From Acholeplasmataceae bacterium (GTDB lineage Bacteria > Bacillota_I > Bacilli_A > Izemoplasmatales > Hujiaoplasmataceae), in the NCBI GenBank assembly GCA_012515085.1, contig JAAYZB010000143.1, positions 1-48,057 of the forward strand: a stretch of DNA of 48,057 nt, given 5' to 3'. Positions within the stretch are counted from its first letter, which is position 1; every line of letters starts with the position of its first letter. This document shows, piece after piece, positions 40,040-48,057 of this stretch. The notes beneath the pieces were generated by a model that saw only the letters and a list, made by a program, of their open reading frames with translations, had not been told where the DNA came from and ran no database searches. The translations under genes and the position numbers were made by a program.

Positions 40040-40891
40040 TCAAACTCCGGAATATGCGGAGAATCCACCGTCGATTGGCACTACGACTCCGGTGACAAAG
40101 CCGCTGGCATCATTATCGATGAGCCAGAGGACGCTCCCGAGCAGTTCCTCCGGTTGACCGAAGCGACCCATTGGTGTCTGATTCAATATTTTATGTGACC
40201 GAATCGTCGGGGTTCCGTCGGAATTCCAAAGCAGTGCTTCATTTTGAGCGGTCGAGAAGAATCCCGGTGCGATCGCGTTCACCCGGATGCCGCTTTTGGC
40301 GAAATGCACTGCGAGCCATTGGGTAAAATTGGAGATAGCTGCTTTGGCGGCGCTATATGCGGGTATTTTTGTCAAAGGGGAAAACGCGTTCATGGAACTG
40401 ATATTCAAAATGACCGATCCGGGTTTGTCGACCATATCCCGGGCAAAACATTGCGTTGGCAACAACGTTCCGGTAAAGTTGAGCCCGAATACGAGGCCAA
40501 ACCCTTCGGGGTCCAAATCAAAAAAGCTTTTATGGCCTTCCTTGCCATAAGTTGCCGGATTGAAGAATTCTTCATCGGTGGTCGCTTGAGGACTATTTCC
40601 GCCAGCACCGTTGATCAAAATATCGCACTTGCCATAGTGTTGCAAGACGGTTTGGTGAGCTTCTTCGATTGCGTTTTTGTTCAAAACATCCACATAAACC
40701 CCAAAAGCCTCATGACCTTCGGCTTGGATTTCTTTCGCCAAGGTTTTCGCTCTCTCCAGTGATCGATCTAAAATAGTCACTTTGGCCCCGCAAGCAGCGA
40801 TCGCTTTCGCAAACGCGCTGCAAAGAACACCGGCGCCACCGGTGATCACCACGACCTTTCCGGTCAAATCGGGAAACGCGGTCAATTTCAT
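40040..40891 (-). CDS. uxuB: D-mannonate oxidoreductase / fructuronate reductase, SDR type
   Basis: A 283-residue short-chain dehydrogenase of the kind used by Bacillus for D-fructuronate reduction to D-mannonate. The cofactor motif reads ITGGAGVLCSAF, and the catalytic Ser, Tyr and Lys lie in NISSMNAFSPLTKIPAYSAAKAA. The C-terminal FVTGVVVPIDGGFSAYSGV is typical of the subfamily. It is not the unrelated long-chain UxuB of E. coli, although the role is the same. It starts after GGGGAG, 26 bases from gnd, and is followed by larA after 3 bases. Confidence 0.92.
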   Translation of the reverse strand: MKLTAFPDLTGKVVVITGGAGVLCSAFAKAIAACGAKVTILDRSLERAKTLAKEIQAEGHEAFGVYVDVLNKNAIEEAHQTVLQHYGKCDILINGAGGNSPQATTDEEFFNPATYGKEGHKSFFDLDPEGFGLVFGLNFTGTLLPTQCFARDMVDKPGSVILNISSMNAFSPLTKIPAYSAAKAAISNFTQWLAVHFAKSGIRVNAIAPGFFSTAQNEALLWNSDGTPTIRSHKILNQTPMGRFGQPEELLGSVLWLIDNDASGFVTGVVVPIDGGFSAYSGV

Positions 40892-40917
40892 TTTCTCCCC
40901 TCACTTCTTAAATTTAC

Positions 40918-42369
40918 TTATACGTTATACGTGGTCGAAGCAGTATCCCCGCCGCGTCCAGTCCAGTTGGTATGGAAAAATTCACCTTGCGGATGATCGA
41001 GGCGTTCATATGTGTGCGCACCGAAATAATCTCGCTGAGCCTGCAATAAGTTAGCTGGTAAATTCGCTGTTTTATAGCCATCGAAATACGTGAGCGCGGC
41101 TGCCATCGCCGGAACAGGAATGGCTTGACGGATGGCGGTTGAGACGACTTCTCGCCAACTTTCCTGCAAGCTTTCGATTGTCTTTTTGAAATAGGGATCC
41201 AGCAATAAATTGGCTAAGGTTGGTTTGTTGTCAAAGGCCTCTTTGATTTTGCCAAGGAACACCGACCGGATGATACAACCGCCTCGCCACATGAGCGCGA
41301 TCCCACCATAATTCAAATTCCACCCATAGGTGCTTGCGGCGGCTTTCATCAAGGTGTAGCCTTGGGCATAAGATATAATCTTGGACGCATACAGTGCTTT
41401 GCGGATCGCTTCAATGAACGTTTTTTTATTCTGATCAAAGACGGGCTTGTTCATTTTGTATGTCTGACTCGCAACCACTCTTTCGGCTTTCATCGCGGAT
41501 AAGCATCTCGCATAAACGGCTTCGCCGATCAAGGTCAAAGGAACCCCTTCTTCCATGGAAGCGATCCCGGTCCATTTGCCCGTTCCTTTTTGTCCGGCGG
41601 TATCTTTGATTTTGTCGACCAATGGCAACCCATCGCTATCTTTAAACGCCAGTATCTCCGCTGTGATCTCAATGAGATAACTATCAAGTTCCGTTTTGTT
41701 CCAAGCCTTGAATACTTCATGCATTTCATCCGCACTCATGCCTAGAAGTTCTCGCATGATGTGATATGCTTCACAAATCAGTTGAATGTCGCCATATTCA
41801 ATTCCGTTATGTACCATTTTGACAAAATGCCCGGCGCCGCCTTCGCCGACCCAGTCGCAACAAGCCGAGCCATCTTCCACTTTCGCGGCGATGGCCTGAA
41901 AGATCGGTTGGATCAGCTTCCATGCGGCTTTCGATCCCCCCGGCATCAGTGAAGGACCAAGCAACGCGCCTTCTTCACCGCCGGAAACACCGGACCCAAC
42001 ATAAAGAAGTCCTTTGCTTTCAACATAGTCCGTGCGTCTTATGGTATCCGGAAAATGGGAATTCCCACCATCGATGATAACGTCGCCTTTCTCCATGATT
42101 GGTAAAAGTTGCTCAATCACTTGATCCACGGGATCACCGGCTTTGATCATCAACATGACTTTTCGTGGTTTTTTCAGCTGATCGATCAATTCGTTGAGCG
42201 AAAATGCAAAGAGGATATTTTTCCCCTTTGCCTGATTGTCCCGGAAATGTTCCACTCGTCTCGGATCGCGGTTGTATACCGCAACACAAAACCCTTTGGA
42301 TTCCATATTCAAGACCAGATTGGCCCCCATCACCGCCAATCCCACAACGCCGATATCCGCTTTTTTCAT
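40918..42369 (-). CDS. gnd: 6-phosphogluconate dehydrogenase, decarboxylating
   Basis: A 483-residue enzyme converting 6-phosphogluconate to ribulose 5-phosphate, CO2 and reduced pyridine nucleotide. The N-terminal Rossmann motif is GVVGLAVMGANLVLN. VSGGEEGA, the catalytic Lys and Glu region GHFVKMVHNGIEYGD, and the C-terminal GAHTYERLD and GRGGDTASTTYNV are complete. It belongs to the long, dimeric type. It lies between the PfkB kinase and uxuB, which is unusual for a uronate operon. The expected product of the pathway in this cluster would then be pentose phosphate. Confidence 0.97.
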   Translation of the reverse strand: MKKADIGVVGLAVMGANLVLNMESKGFCVAVYNRDPRRVEHFRDNQAKGKNILFAFSLNELIDQLKKPRKVMLMIKAGDPVDQVIEQLLPIMEKGDVIIDGGNSHFPDTIRRTDYVESKGLLYVGSGVSGGEEGALLGPSLMPGGSKAAWKLIQPIFQAIAAKVEDGSACCDWVGEGGAGHFVKMVHNGIEYGDIQLICEAYHIMRELLGMSADEMHEVFKAWNKTELDSYLIEITAEILAFKDSDGLPLVDKIKDTAGQKGTGKWTGIASMEEGVPLTLIGEAVYARCLSAMKAERVVASQTYKMNKPVFDQNKKTFIEAIRKALYASKIISYAQGYTLMKAAASTYGWNLNYGGIALMWRGGCIIRSVFLGKIKEAFDNKPTLANLLLDPYFKKTIESLQESWREVVSTAIRQAIPVPAMAAALTYFDGYKTANLPANLLQAQRDYFGAHTYERLDHPQGEFFHTNWTGRGGDTASTTYNV

Positions 42370-42399
42370 ATCCGACTTTCCTCCGAAAAATAATATCTT

Positions 42400-43473
42400 T
42401 TAGCGTTTGACACGAGCATTGCCTTCATAAATTCGCCAAAGTTGTTCTTCATTCAACGGCAATCCAAAATCATCGAGCAAGGTGACGACATACGCCCCGC
42501 TTGCCCAAGCGAGTTGGAGGCTTTCCGTCAATGAATATCCTTTGAGCAGTCCATAGAGCAGCCCTCCGACAAACCCATCGCCACCACCGATCCGATCCAT
42601 CACCTGGATCAATCTTGGCTCGATTTGGATCCACTGATCGTCTGCCAGCATGATGGCACCCCACAGATGTTCATTGGCATTCACCACTTCTCGCAATGTC
42701 GTGGCAAATAACTCGACTTTCGGATACGCTTGTTTGGCTTTCAAAATCATCTCTTTGAAATTTGCGGTCTGATCCAATAAATTCTTTCCCCCAGAAGCCG
42801 GTCCCGTCAGCCCAAGCGCCAATTGAAAATCCTCTTCATTGCCGATGAGAAAATCGGCGCATCCTGCCAACTCGGTAAACAGTTGTCTCAATTCGGATTG
42901 TCTTTCTTCCCAAAAAGATGCCCGATAATTCAAATCAAAGGATATCTTCGTTCCTGACTGTTTCGCTTTCCGGGCAAGTTCCAAACAAAACGCCCCAGTA
43001 TTCGGGCTTAGTGCCGCAATCAGACCGGACAGATGCAACAACGCCACTCCTTCACGCTGGAACAGTCGATCCAAATCAAAATCTTGAATGTTGAGTGTCT
43101 TGCCGACTTCACCAGCCCGGTCGTTTTGCACTTGCGGTGCCCGAAGTCCATATCCGGAATCAGCGATGTTGAATTGATGTCGATAGCCCCACGGTCCCCC
43201 TTGGGGAATCTCTTTGCCTTCGAATTCAATGCCGCGACGTCTTAAGTCGTTTTTGATAAATTGAGCGATCGGGCTCATTTTTACAAACTTGGTCAATACT
43301 TTGACCTTCAACCCCAGTGCTGCGGAAATACTGATCACATTGGTCTCAGCGCTGGTTGCCTGCATGTGAAAACCCGTGGAAATATGGACGGGTTGCCGGT
43401 CATTCGGAGTGATTCGGACTCCCATACTGGAGGGAACCAGAATGGCATAACGAGCATGTTCGCGAAACGTCAT
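42400..43473 (-). CDS. PfkB-family sugar acid kinase (KdgK-like)
   Basis: A 357-residue ribokinase-fold kinase. The C-terminal motif DRIGGGDGFVGGLLYGL holds the catalytic Asp and anion hole. SLNYRAS-like DLNYRASFW and NEEDFQLALG are also typical. Homologues in uronate clusters are usually named 2-dehydro-3-deoxygluconokinase (KdgK). No mannonate dehydratase or KDPG aldolase is encoded here, whereas gnd is. I therefore consider phosphorylation of gluconate or mannonate as likely as that of 2-keto-3-deoxygluconate. The start follows GAGGAGG. It lies 39 bases after uxaE and 30 before gnd. Confidence 0.85.
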   Translation of the reverse strand: MTFREHARYAILVPSSMGVRITPNDRQPVHISTGFHMQATSAETNVISISAALGLKVKVLTKFVKMSPIAQFIKNDLRRRGIEFEGKEIPQGGPWGYRHQFNIADSGYGLRAPQVQNDRAGEVGKTLNIQDFDLDRLFQREGVALLHLSGLIAALSPNTGAFCLELARKAKQSGTKISFDLNYRASFWEERQSELRQLFTELAGCADFLIGNEEDFQLALGLTGPASGGKNLLDQTANFKEMILKAKQAYPKVELFATTLREVVNANEHLWGAIMLADDQWIQIEPRLIQVMDRIGGGDGFVGGLLYGLLKGYSLTESLQLAWASGAYVVTLLDDFGLPLNEEQLWRIYEGNARVKR

Positions 43474-43512
43474 AGAAAAACCTCCTCAAAAATCGCTGAT
43501 AATTGATTGGAT

Positions 43513-44988
43513 CTAAGCTTTTAACAACGTTAAATGTTTACCGATGTGCTTTTCGAGCATTTTGGCATAGGTATCCTGAAATTCGTTCCACAATTGATAC
43601 AATTTGGTTCGGAACCGATCGCTGCCATCGGTATTTTGCGCATTCAAAATCAGGCCATAGGTAATATGGATCAATTGTCTGGCTTCATTTAAATTAAATA
43701 AGGCCGGAAGCTCGGAATCTTTCAAAGTCGAGATGTCCGGAATTCGGGTGAGATCGGTCGTCACATGATAATATTGTCTGGCATCCTGAAAAACCGATAG
43801 GGCATAGTCGTGAATCTCCCGATACAGCGCGGGATCGATGAGTGCCACCGCGCGCATCGCTTCCAGCCAATTGGTTCCTGCGGTTTTCACATGATAACGG
43901 CCTCGAGTGATGCGGCCGATCAGGGGGAAAACCGAAAACTTATCCGATCCCGAATGGATCGACAATTTATAATGGAAATGGCGAGCAATCGCCGCATGGA
44001 CTTTTAATTCTTGTTCAAACTGGTTTAAATCGCCAATATAATCAATCCCTTTTTGAAACTCACCGCAAAATCGCGGTGCCAATGTGGCGATCTCGACTTG
44101 CTGGTGTACCAACTCACTGGCCACAAAATAATGTTCCAAAGGGGTTGTCGGTGTCATGGTTTCATCGATGGACAATTCAAAATCCGCATTTGCTTGGGAA
44201 TCGATGAAAAACTGGTGGAAAACTGTTTTGGTAAAATCAATGGCTTTTCCATAAATGAGGACGATGCGTTTCAGCGAGATCTCATCATAGGTGAACGTTA
44301 CGTCTTCGATCTGAAATGTCCGATGAAGATAGCGTTTGATAAGATCTTCATCCAACTGGATTTCTCGATCCACTTCCTGATCGGTCATATTGCCGACTTG
44401 ATTATCGATATAGTCGCTGCAATCCAGTGTGATCATCGAAAACCCCAGTTTCAATGCAACTTCAATATCCTCAACTTTTTTTAGATGATCGCCATCTGCT
44501 CCATATCCTTTTTTATATCCTTCCCGAAAAACCGCAAAAGTCACTTGATTTAACACATCTTCAAAGGATCGCTTTGTCAGTGTCAATTCACGAATGGATT
44601 GTTGGGCAAAAACGGGATAAACATCTTGATTTCGAAAAGCCCGGATATGGCCGGGCGTTGCAATTCCAAGGCGATCGCCAACACCGAAAGAGCGATCCTG
44701 GCGCAACACCCTGGTTGGCGCGGTAAAAGGAAAATGGTGTCTTAACGCTTGGGCATTTAGCGAATTGAGAGCAGAGATCCGAACCGGCTTATCCAATCCA
44801 TTGATCGGTTGACCTTGAAAGTCAGATCCACCTTCGCCGACAAGGACGAGCTTATCTTCCGTATCATCCTTAATCATGAAAACCGTGAGTGATCCCGCTT
44901 GATTAATTGAGTATGGATAAACACCTGCGACTTCGGTTGCCGAAACAGCAGGTAGATTATGGATAAATTGCATCAATCCATTCGTCAT
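43513..44988 (-). CDS. uxaE: Tagaturonate epimerase (UxaE family)
   Basis: A 491-residue protein of the UxaE family, which interconverts D-tagaturonate and D-fructuronate and so joins galacturonate catabolism to the glucuronate branch. Characteristic stretches include RQDRSFGVGDRLGIATPGHI, DGDHLKKVEDIEVAL and LSIHSGSDKFSVFPLIGR. I start at the ATG at 44988 (MTNGLMQF) because AGGAGG stands six bases before it. A longer frame begins at 45030 without a site. It is the first gene of the uronate operon, with a promoter at 45045-45073. Uronate isomerase UxaC, expected for entry, is not in the window. Confidence 0.9.
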   Translation of the reverse strand: MTNGLMQFIHNLPAVSATEVAGVYPYSINQAGSLTVFMIKDDTEDKLVLVGEGGSDFQGQPINGLDKPVRISALNSLNAQALRHHFPFTAPTRVLRQDRSFGVGDRLGIATPGHIRAFRNQDVYPVFAQQSIRELTLTKRSFEDVLNQVTFAVFREGYKKGYGADGDHLKKVEDIEVALKLGFSMITLDCSDYIDNQVGNMTDQEVDREIQLDEDLIKRYLHRTFQIEDVTFTYDEISLKRIVLIYGKAIDFTKTVFHQFFIDSQANADFELSIDETMTPTTPLEHYFVASELVHQQVEIATLAPRFCGEFQKGIDYIGDLNQFEQELKVHAAIARHFHYKLSIHSGSDKFSVFPLIGRITRGRYHVKTAGTNWLEAMRAVALIDPALYREIHDYALSVFQDARQYYHVTTDLTRIPDISTLKDSELPALFNLNEARQLIHITYGLILNAQNTDGSDRFRTKLYQLWNEFQDTYAKMLEKHIGKHLTLLKA

Positions 44989-45044
44989 AAGCTTCCTCCT
45001 AAAAAGCGTGATTGTCGCGAAAAAAAACAATATTTTCTATCCAA

Positions 45045-45073
45045 AGTGTATCAAATTATTTGGCAAAATACAA
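45045..45073 (-). promoter_or_regulatory. Promoter of the uronate operon with palindromic spacer
   Basis: Minus-strand TTGTAT (45068-45073) and TACACT (45045-45050) are 17 bases apart. The spacer contains the perfect 11-base palindrome CAAATnATTTG (45052-45062), and TGTAT...ATACA flank it, suggesting an operator for an unlinked repressor. Confidence 0.55.
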
Positions 45074-45169
45074 TCATTCCCTGATATCTCTAACGGGATT
45101 TTTCGTCTCAATTTCATAGCGTCTATTATGCTGATACAATTGCTGTTCAAGGAAACGATACACCAAAAG

Positions 45170-45194
45170 AAAAAACCGCATTCCAATATGCCGG
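45170..45194 (-). terminator. Terminator after the immunity-like gene
   Basis: On the minus strand CCGGCAT pairs with ATGCGG (one bulge) and is followed by six U, directly after the stop codon. The stem is short, so strength is moderate. The rest of 45074-45169 shows nothing I can support. Confidence 0.5.
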
Positions 45195-45195
45195 T

Positions 45196-45648
45196 CTACG
45201 CATTTTTTCGTTGAATGATGGCTTTTACACGTTCTAATTGCCACTCTTCTTCTCTAACGACATCCCCGGATGCTTTTATGGAATAGGCGAGCGCGATCGG
45301 GGCGTGACCTTTTGTATGTGCCGTCGCTGCGGCGTGACCGCAGGCCCTCGCTGCATATTGCGCTTCTGGTATTGTTGCATTTCGGGCGGCTTGATGTGCC
45401 AAGAATGCCGCTTTGCGGCAATCGCTCATCTTGATGGTTCCTTTCTGATAATCAAGGGTGGCGCGAATGGCATCCTTCGGACGAGAATCGTTTGGATAAT
45501 ATTTCTCGAAATTTTTTAGTCCTCGCTCGGCACTTTCTGCCACAAGCAACAATAAGTCGTTTTGGTCCATCCCTGCCAATACGGTCTTCAGGTTATCCAC
45601 ACCTTTTTTCAATGAAAACATCGGTTCAGACGCTTCTCTTTTTCTCAC
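45196..45648 (-). CDS. Imm5-like putative immunity protein
   Basis: A 150-residue soluble alpha-helical protein. Residues about 55-135, with SRPKDAIRATLDY, CRKAAFLAHQAARNA, AARACGHAAATAHTKGHAPIALAYSIKA, match the Imm5-like 'putative immunity protein' family seen next to polymorphic toxins and also as orphans. The stop of the upstream gene overlaps a GTG start at 45648 (GTGA), with AAAGGA 11 bases upstream. An ATG nine codons later is an alternative. No toxin gene is present. Binding target is unknown. Confidence 0.75.
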   Translation of the reverse strand: MRKREASEPMFSLKKGVDNLKTVLAGMDQNDLLLLVAESAERGLKNFEKYYPNDSRPKDAIRATLDYQKGTIKMSDCRKAAFLAHQAARNATIPEAQYAARACGHAAATAHTKGHAPIALAYSIKASGDVVREEEWQLERVKAIIQRKNA

Positions 45649-46043
45649 TTATGGCCGCGTCCTTTCAACCCCCAAGAATATAAAAGCGGACCTATGAATG
45701 TCAACCCGATGGCGACATAGAATCCATAGGCGCTGAAAACGGTATTTGTGGATCGATTGATTAGCCCGATCACCAAAAAAACGAGAAAAGTCATGATTGC
45801 CCAGATGAAACCAGAAATCATTCCCGCTTTGGCGGGATTGATTTTCTCAAAGATGCCCAAGATAAATCCGAAACATCCGGCGATGATTCCGGCAACCAAA
45901 AAGGCGATATTATAAAGCTTAAACCAATGATCCGCGTGACTATCGACTCCAACTGATAAAAAAGCAAGCATTGCCTTTTGCATCAACCAAACGCCCATGC
46001 CGACAGCCAGTCCAATCAGCACATCGATCAATAATCGTTTCAT
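45645..46043 (-). CDS. Four-helix membrane protein of unknown function
   Basis: A 132-residue protein with four predicted transmembrane segments (LLIDVLIGLAVGMGVWL, LYNIAFLVAGIIAGCFGFIL, AGMISGFIWAIMTFLVFLVI, VAIGLTFIGPLLYSWGL). I do not recognise a family. The ATG at 46043 has a strong GGGAGGG site. It has its own promoter upstream and overlaps the immunity-like gene by four bases, so the two are translated together. It might act as a membrane partner of that protein, but this is only position-based. Confidence 0.7.
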   Translation of the reverse strand: MKRLLIDVLIGLAVGMGVWLMQKAMLAFLSVGVDSHADHWFKLYNIAFLVAGIIAGCFGFILGIFEKINPAKAGMISGFIWAIMTFLVFLVIGLINRSTNTVFSAYGFYVAIGLTFIGPLLYSWGLKGRGHK

Positions 46044-46072
46044 CGGATCCCTCCCCCGGCTGTGTTGTTATG

Positions 46073-46102
46073 ATTATATCATTTTCAAGCCTTCTTTGAC
46101 AC
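46073..46102 (-). promoter_or_regulatory. Promoter of the membrane protein / immunity-like pair
   Basis: Minus-strand GTGTCA (46097-46102) and perfect TATAAT (46073-46078) with an 18-base spacer, about 30 bases before the start codon. Confidence 0.5.
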
Positions 46103-46122
46103 TCCATCCCTTTTAATTGCTG

Positions 46123-48057
46123 TTATGACTTGACCTTGGACACTGTCCGAAGAGGCACTTTCGCCATGGCGATCGCGATTGCCACCACTGGCAGTAACAG
46201 TGCAAAAGCGGAAGTGATGATCAATGCTTGCCAATAATGGGCTGATGCTAGTTTGATGGATACCAGTTCAAAATTATAGATATTCAAAAAATGTTCATTT
46301 AGCGCTTCAATCGGCAGTGTTGCCAAAAAATATGACACCGCGAAGGCCAGTCCCAATACTATCAGTACATCCACAAAAAGAATCAATGTCAACGTGACAT
46401 TAGAAATTCCAAAAGACTTCAGCACTTTGATATGATGCCGGTTTCGTCGGATGGATCCAATCGATCCGGCGATCACTCCGGTCACTGTCAATAACAAAGC
46501 CAATGCGGCGAACCACTTCCCCAGTTTCACCCAATTGTCTTGTGTGGTGTTGATAGAAAGTATGGTGTGCCGGTAAGGCGTATATTCTGCATATCCTGCG
46601 CGGATATAGTTTGTAAATCGATCATAAAACGGATCGGACGCCTTGGGCCATTGAAACAACGCGTATACTTTTTTATTGACGGTTTTGTTGGCAGAAAGCG
46701 ACAAAAACATGCCCCGAAACTCCCCATTCGCAAAAAACATCGACTCATCATCCTGGCGCAAATATTGAAGTGTGTCCGAATCAAGCGACTCCGCTTGATA
46801 GACGATGAAAGGGCGACCGGCGGACCTTGTTGGACGCGAACGATCAGTACTTTTATTGTATTGGTAATAATCGATTCCTAGATGAATGTCTAATGTATTG
46901 ATGAACTCAGAAGTAATCGATGCACGCGGGACATCAAGCAGTTCAGCCAATTGATAATCGGATATCAATATGTATTCGTTCGTCACCTTACCTAAAACAT
47001 CACCAATGATATTGAATTCATCCAAATCGGACACGAATTCAAGCTTTCGATATTCAGAATCCGTCGTTGTTTCCCCATTAGTCGTGATATTCACCCCGAG
47101 GATAGACAAAAAGGCTTCGCTTGTTTTTATTGCATCCAAAAAAGCTGGCGAAGCGACGACCGATTGCCTTTGAGCGAGGTATTCGCTCGCAAAGTCATAT
47201 GCGGGATCGGACTCGGCAAGCGACCGGTGTTGACTATAGCGGCTTTTGATGATTCCCGAAATGGTGAATGCGAATCCCGTATCACGATCAGTCATTGTGA
47301 ATCCGATCAGATCACTCATGGCATCCGCTTCCGGAATCACCCCGATTTCCAATAGCCGCTCAGCCATATAATCATAGATCAACACCTCATTAGCGAGCTT
47401 GGGTGTCGTTCCATACCGAAGGGGCTGATAAAACTGGATAAAATCATCGACGATGAGGATATCTGTAAAATGCATCGCTTCATCATAATTTTCGGCTTGG
47501 CCGGAAAGATATGTTTGATCAAGTAGAAAGAAATCTTCAAAAGTTCGATTGTAGAAATATGCGGCATACACCGGAATGCGGTACTTGATCTTCTCAGATA
47601 TCTTTTTTTTGTCATTCAGATAATTTTCTTCCGGATCTGGTCCTCGATAAAATTGGACTCCGTACGGATAAACAACCCGCTGATCCAAGTATTGCGTAAT
47701 CTGAATCAGATATTCTTCATTGCGATCCACCAACTGTTGATAGGCAGAAAAAGAATCATAGTCAATGATCGCCGCCGTGCTTTCAATGATTGTCATCGAC
47801 ATCGCCATTATGACAAGCATTACCAACGCATGACCCAACATCCGCCCCAAATTACCAAATACCAAGCGGAAAAAATCGACGATGTGACACATTCCCGATG
47901 GATGCTTGATGAGGGGTGCGGATTCTATAGGAGCGATCGGTGGTTCTTCTATTGACGTTTTTTTTGTATCTGACACAAGACAGCCGTTCTCCAAATGAAT
48001 GATCCGGTCTCCATATCTTTCTGCCAACTGGTTGTCTTGGGTGGCCACGATAACCAA
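46123..48057 (-). CDS. Fused ABC ATPase / FtsX-like permease (N-terminus beyond window)
   Basis: The frame enters from the right edge, 644 codons long. The first 25 residues are the end of an ABC ATPase: VIVATQDNQLAERYGDRIIH corresponds to the H-loop strand and the ADRI helix of MacB/LolD-type ATPases. The His of the usual THD is Gln here. After a linker comes a transmembrane helix (about residues 72-95), an extracellular domain of about 400 residues, and three C-terminal helices forming an FtsX permease domain (LGKWFAALALLLTVTGVIAG, ILFVDVLIVLGLAFAVS, ALIITSAFALLLPVVAIAI). Such ATPase-permease fusions export peptides or lipids or sense antimicrobials in Bacillota. Substrate is unknown. Confidence 0.85.
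   Translation of the reverse strand: MVIVATQDNQLAERYGDRIIHLENGCLVSDTKKTSIEEPPIAPIESAPLIKHPSGMCHIVDFFRLVFGNLGRMLGHALVMLVIMAMSMTIIESTAAIIDYDSFSAYQQLVDRNEEYLIQITQYLDQRVVYPYGVQFYRGPDPEENYLNDKKKISEKIKYRIPVYAAYFYNRTFEDFFLLDQTYLSGQAENYDEAMHFTDILIVDDFIQFYQPLRYGTTPKLANEVLIYDYMAERLLEIGVIPEADAMSDLIGFTMTDRDTGFAFTISGIIKSRYSQHRSLAESDPAYDFASEYLAQRQSVVASPAFLDAIKTSEAFLSILGVNITTNGETTTDSEYRKLEFVSDLDEFNIIGDVLGKVTNEYILISDYQLAELLDVPRASITSEFINTLDIHLGIDYYQYNKSTDRSRPTRSAGRPFIVYQAESLDSDTLQYLRQDDESMFFANGEFRGMFLSLSANKTVNKKVYALFQWPKASDPFYDRFTNYIRAGYAEYTPYRHTILSINTTQDNWVKLGKWFAALALLLTVTGVIAGSIGSIRRNRHHIKVLKSFGISNVTLTLILFVDVLIVLGLAFAVSYFLATLPIEALNEHFLNIYNFELVSIKLASAHYWQALIITSAFALLLPVVAIAIAMAKVPLRTVSKVKS

Noticed and set aside
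43810..44484. Several plus-strand frames opposite uxaE
   Set aside because: They overlap a well-recognised gene on the other strand and show no domain or ribosome binding site.

Overview
The window looks like chromosome from an anaerobic, fermentative bacterium of the low-to-mid-GC Gram-positive lineage (Bacillota or a non-parasitic relative of Mycoplasmatota). The grounds are strong AGGAGG-type ribosome binding sites, TTGACA/TATAAT promoters, CcpA-type cre sites, a class III fructose-bisphosphatase, a lipoprotein with a Thr-rich linker, and the fermentation pathways present. TGA is used as a stop throughout, so the standard bacterial code applies. By eye GC is in the mid-40s per cent. Every gene except one short alkyltransferase-like gene lies on the minus strand, so the window reads biologically from right to left.

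Region 1 (46123-48057 and 45196-46043): the 3' part of a fused ABC ATPase/FtsX-type permease, then a two-gene unit of a four-helix membrane protein and an Imm5-like putative immunity protein. Region 2 (38771-44988): a uronate operon, uxaE - PfkB kinase - gnd - uxuB - larA, with its own promoter and terminator. It lacks mannonate dehydratase and KDPG aldolase but has a nickel-dependent LarA-family epimerase and 6-phosphogluconate dehydrogenase. This suggests a route from uronates through mannonate and gluconate into the pentose phosphate pathway. Region 3 (34170-38605): housekeeping genes (DUF4177-like, esterase, fbp, Nudix, mutY). MutY has Val where the catalytic Glu should be.

Region 4 (24863-34187): an 11-gene lysine fermentation operon (MaoC-like hydratase, CoA-transferase AtoD/AtoA, kal, kce, kdd, kamA, kamB, kamD, kamE, pduO). 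It is preceded by a near-consensus promoter, an overlapping perfect cre site and a lysine riboswitch. The riboswitch P1 helix shares its 3' strand with the 5' arm of a terminator, so lysine should switch transcription ON. Region 5 (16326-24848): a glutamate fermentation operon of the methylaspartate pathway (glmS, glmL, glmE, mal) continuing into citD-citE-citF-citXG, which here most likely form a citramalate lyase. Upstream pduO supplies the adenosylcobalamin needed by both mutases.

Region 6 (14755-16256): tRNA-Val and tRNA-Thr with a good promoter, a DUF2500-like membrane protein and the alkyltransferase-like gene. Region 7 (1-14689): a corrinoid methyltransferase system. DUF2284, a RACE-type reductive activator and a PocR/AraC regulator form one operon. 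Next comes an operon of a corrinoid protein and a UroD-like methyltransferase. That operon runs on without a break into a maltodextrin-type ABC transporter (with the binding protein fused to MalF), a cytoplasmic GH13 enzyme and a modular lipoprotein. Two more UroD/MtaA-family proteins and an esterase complete it. The mixture suggests uptake and demethylation of a methylated saccharide.

Three separate systems here depend on cobalamin: corrinoid methyltransferases, glutamate mutase and lysine 5,6-aminomutase. There is no intergenic stretch longer than 300 bases. No insertion sequence, phage gene or CRISPR array was seen.
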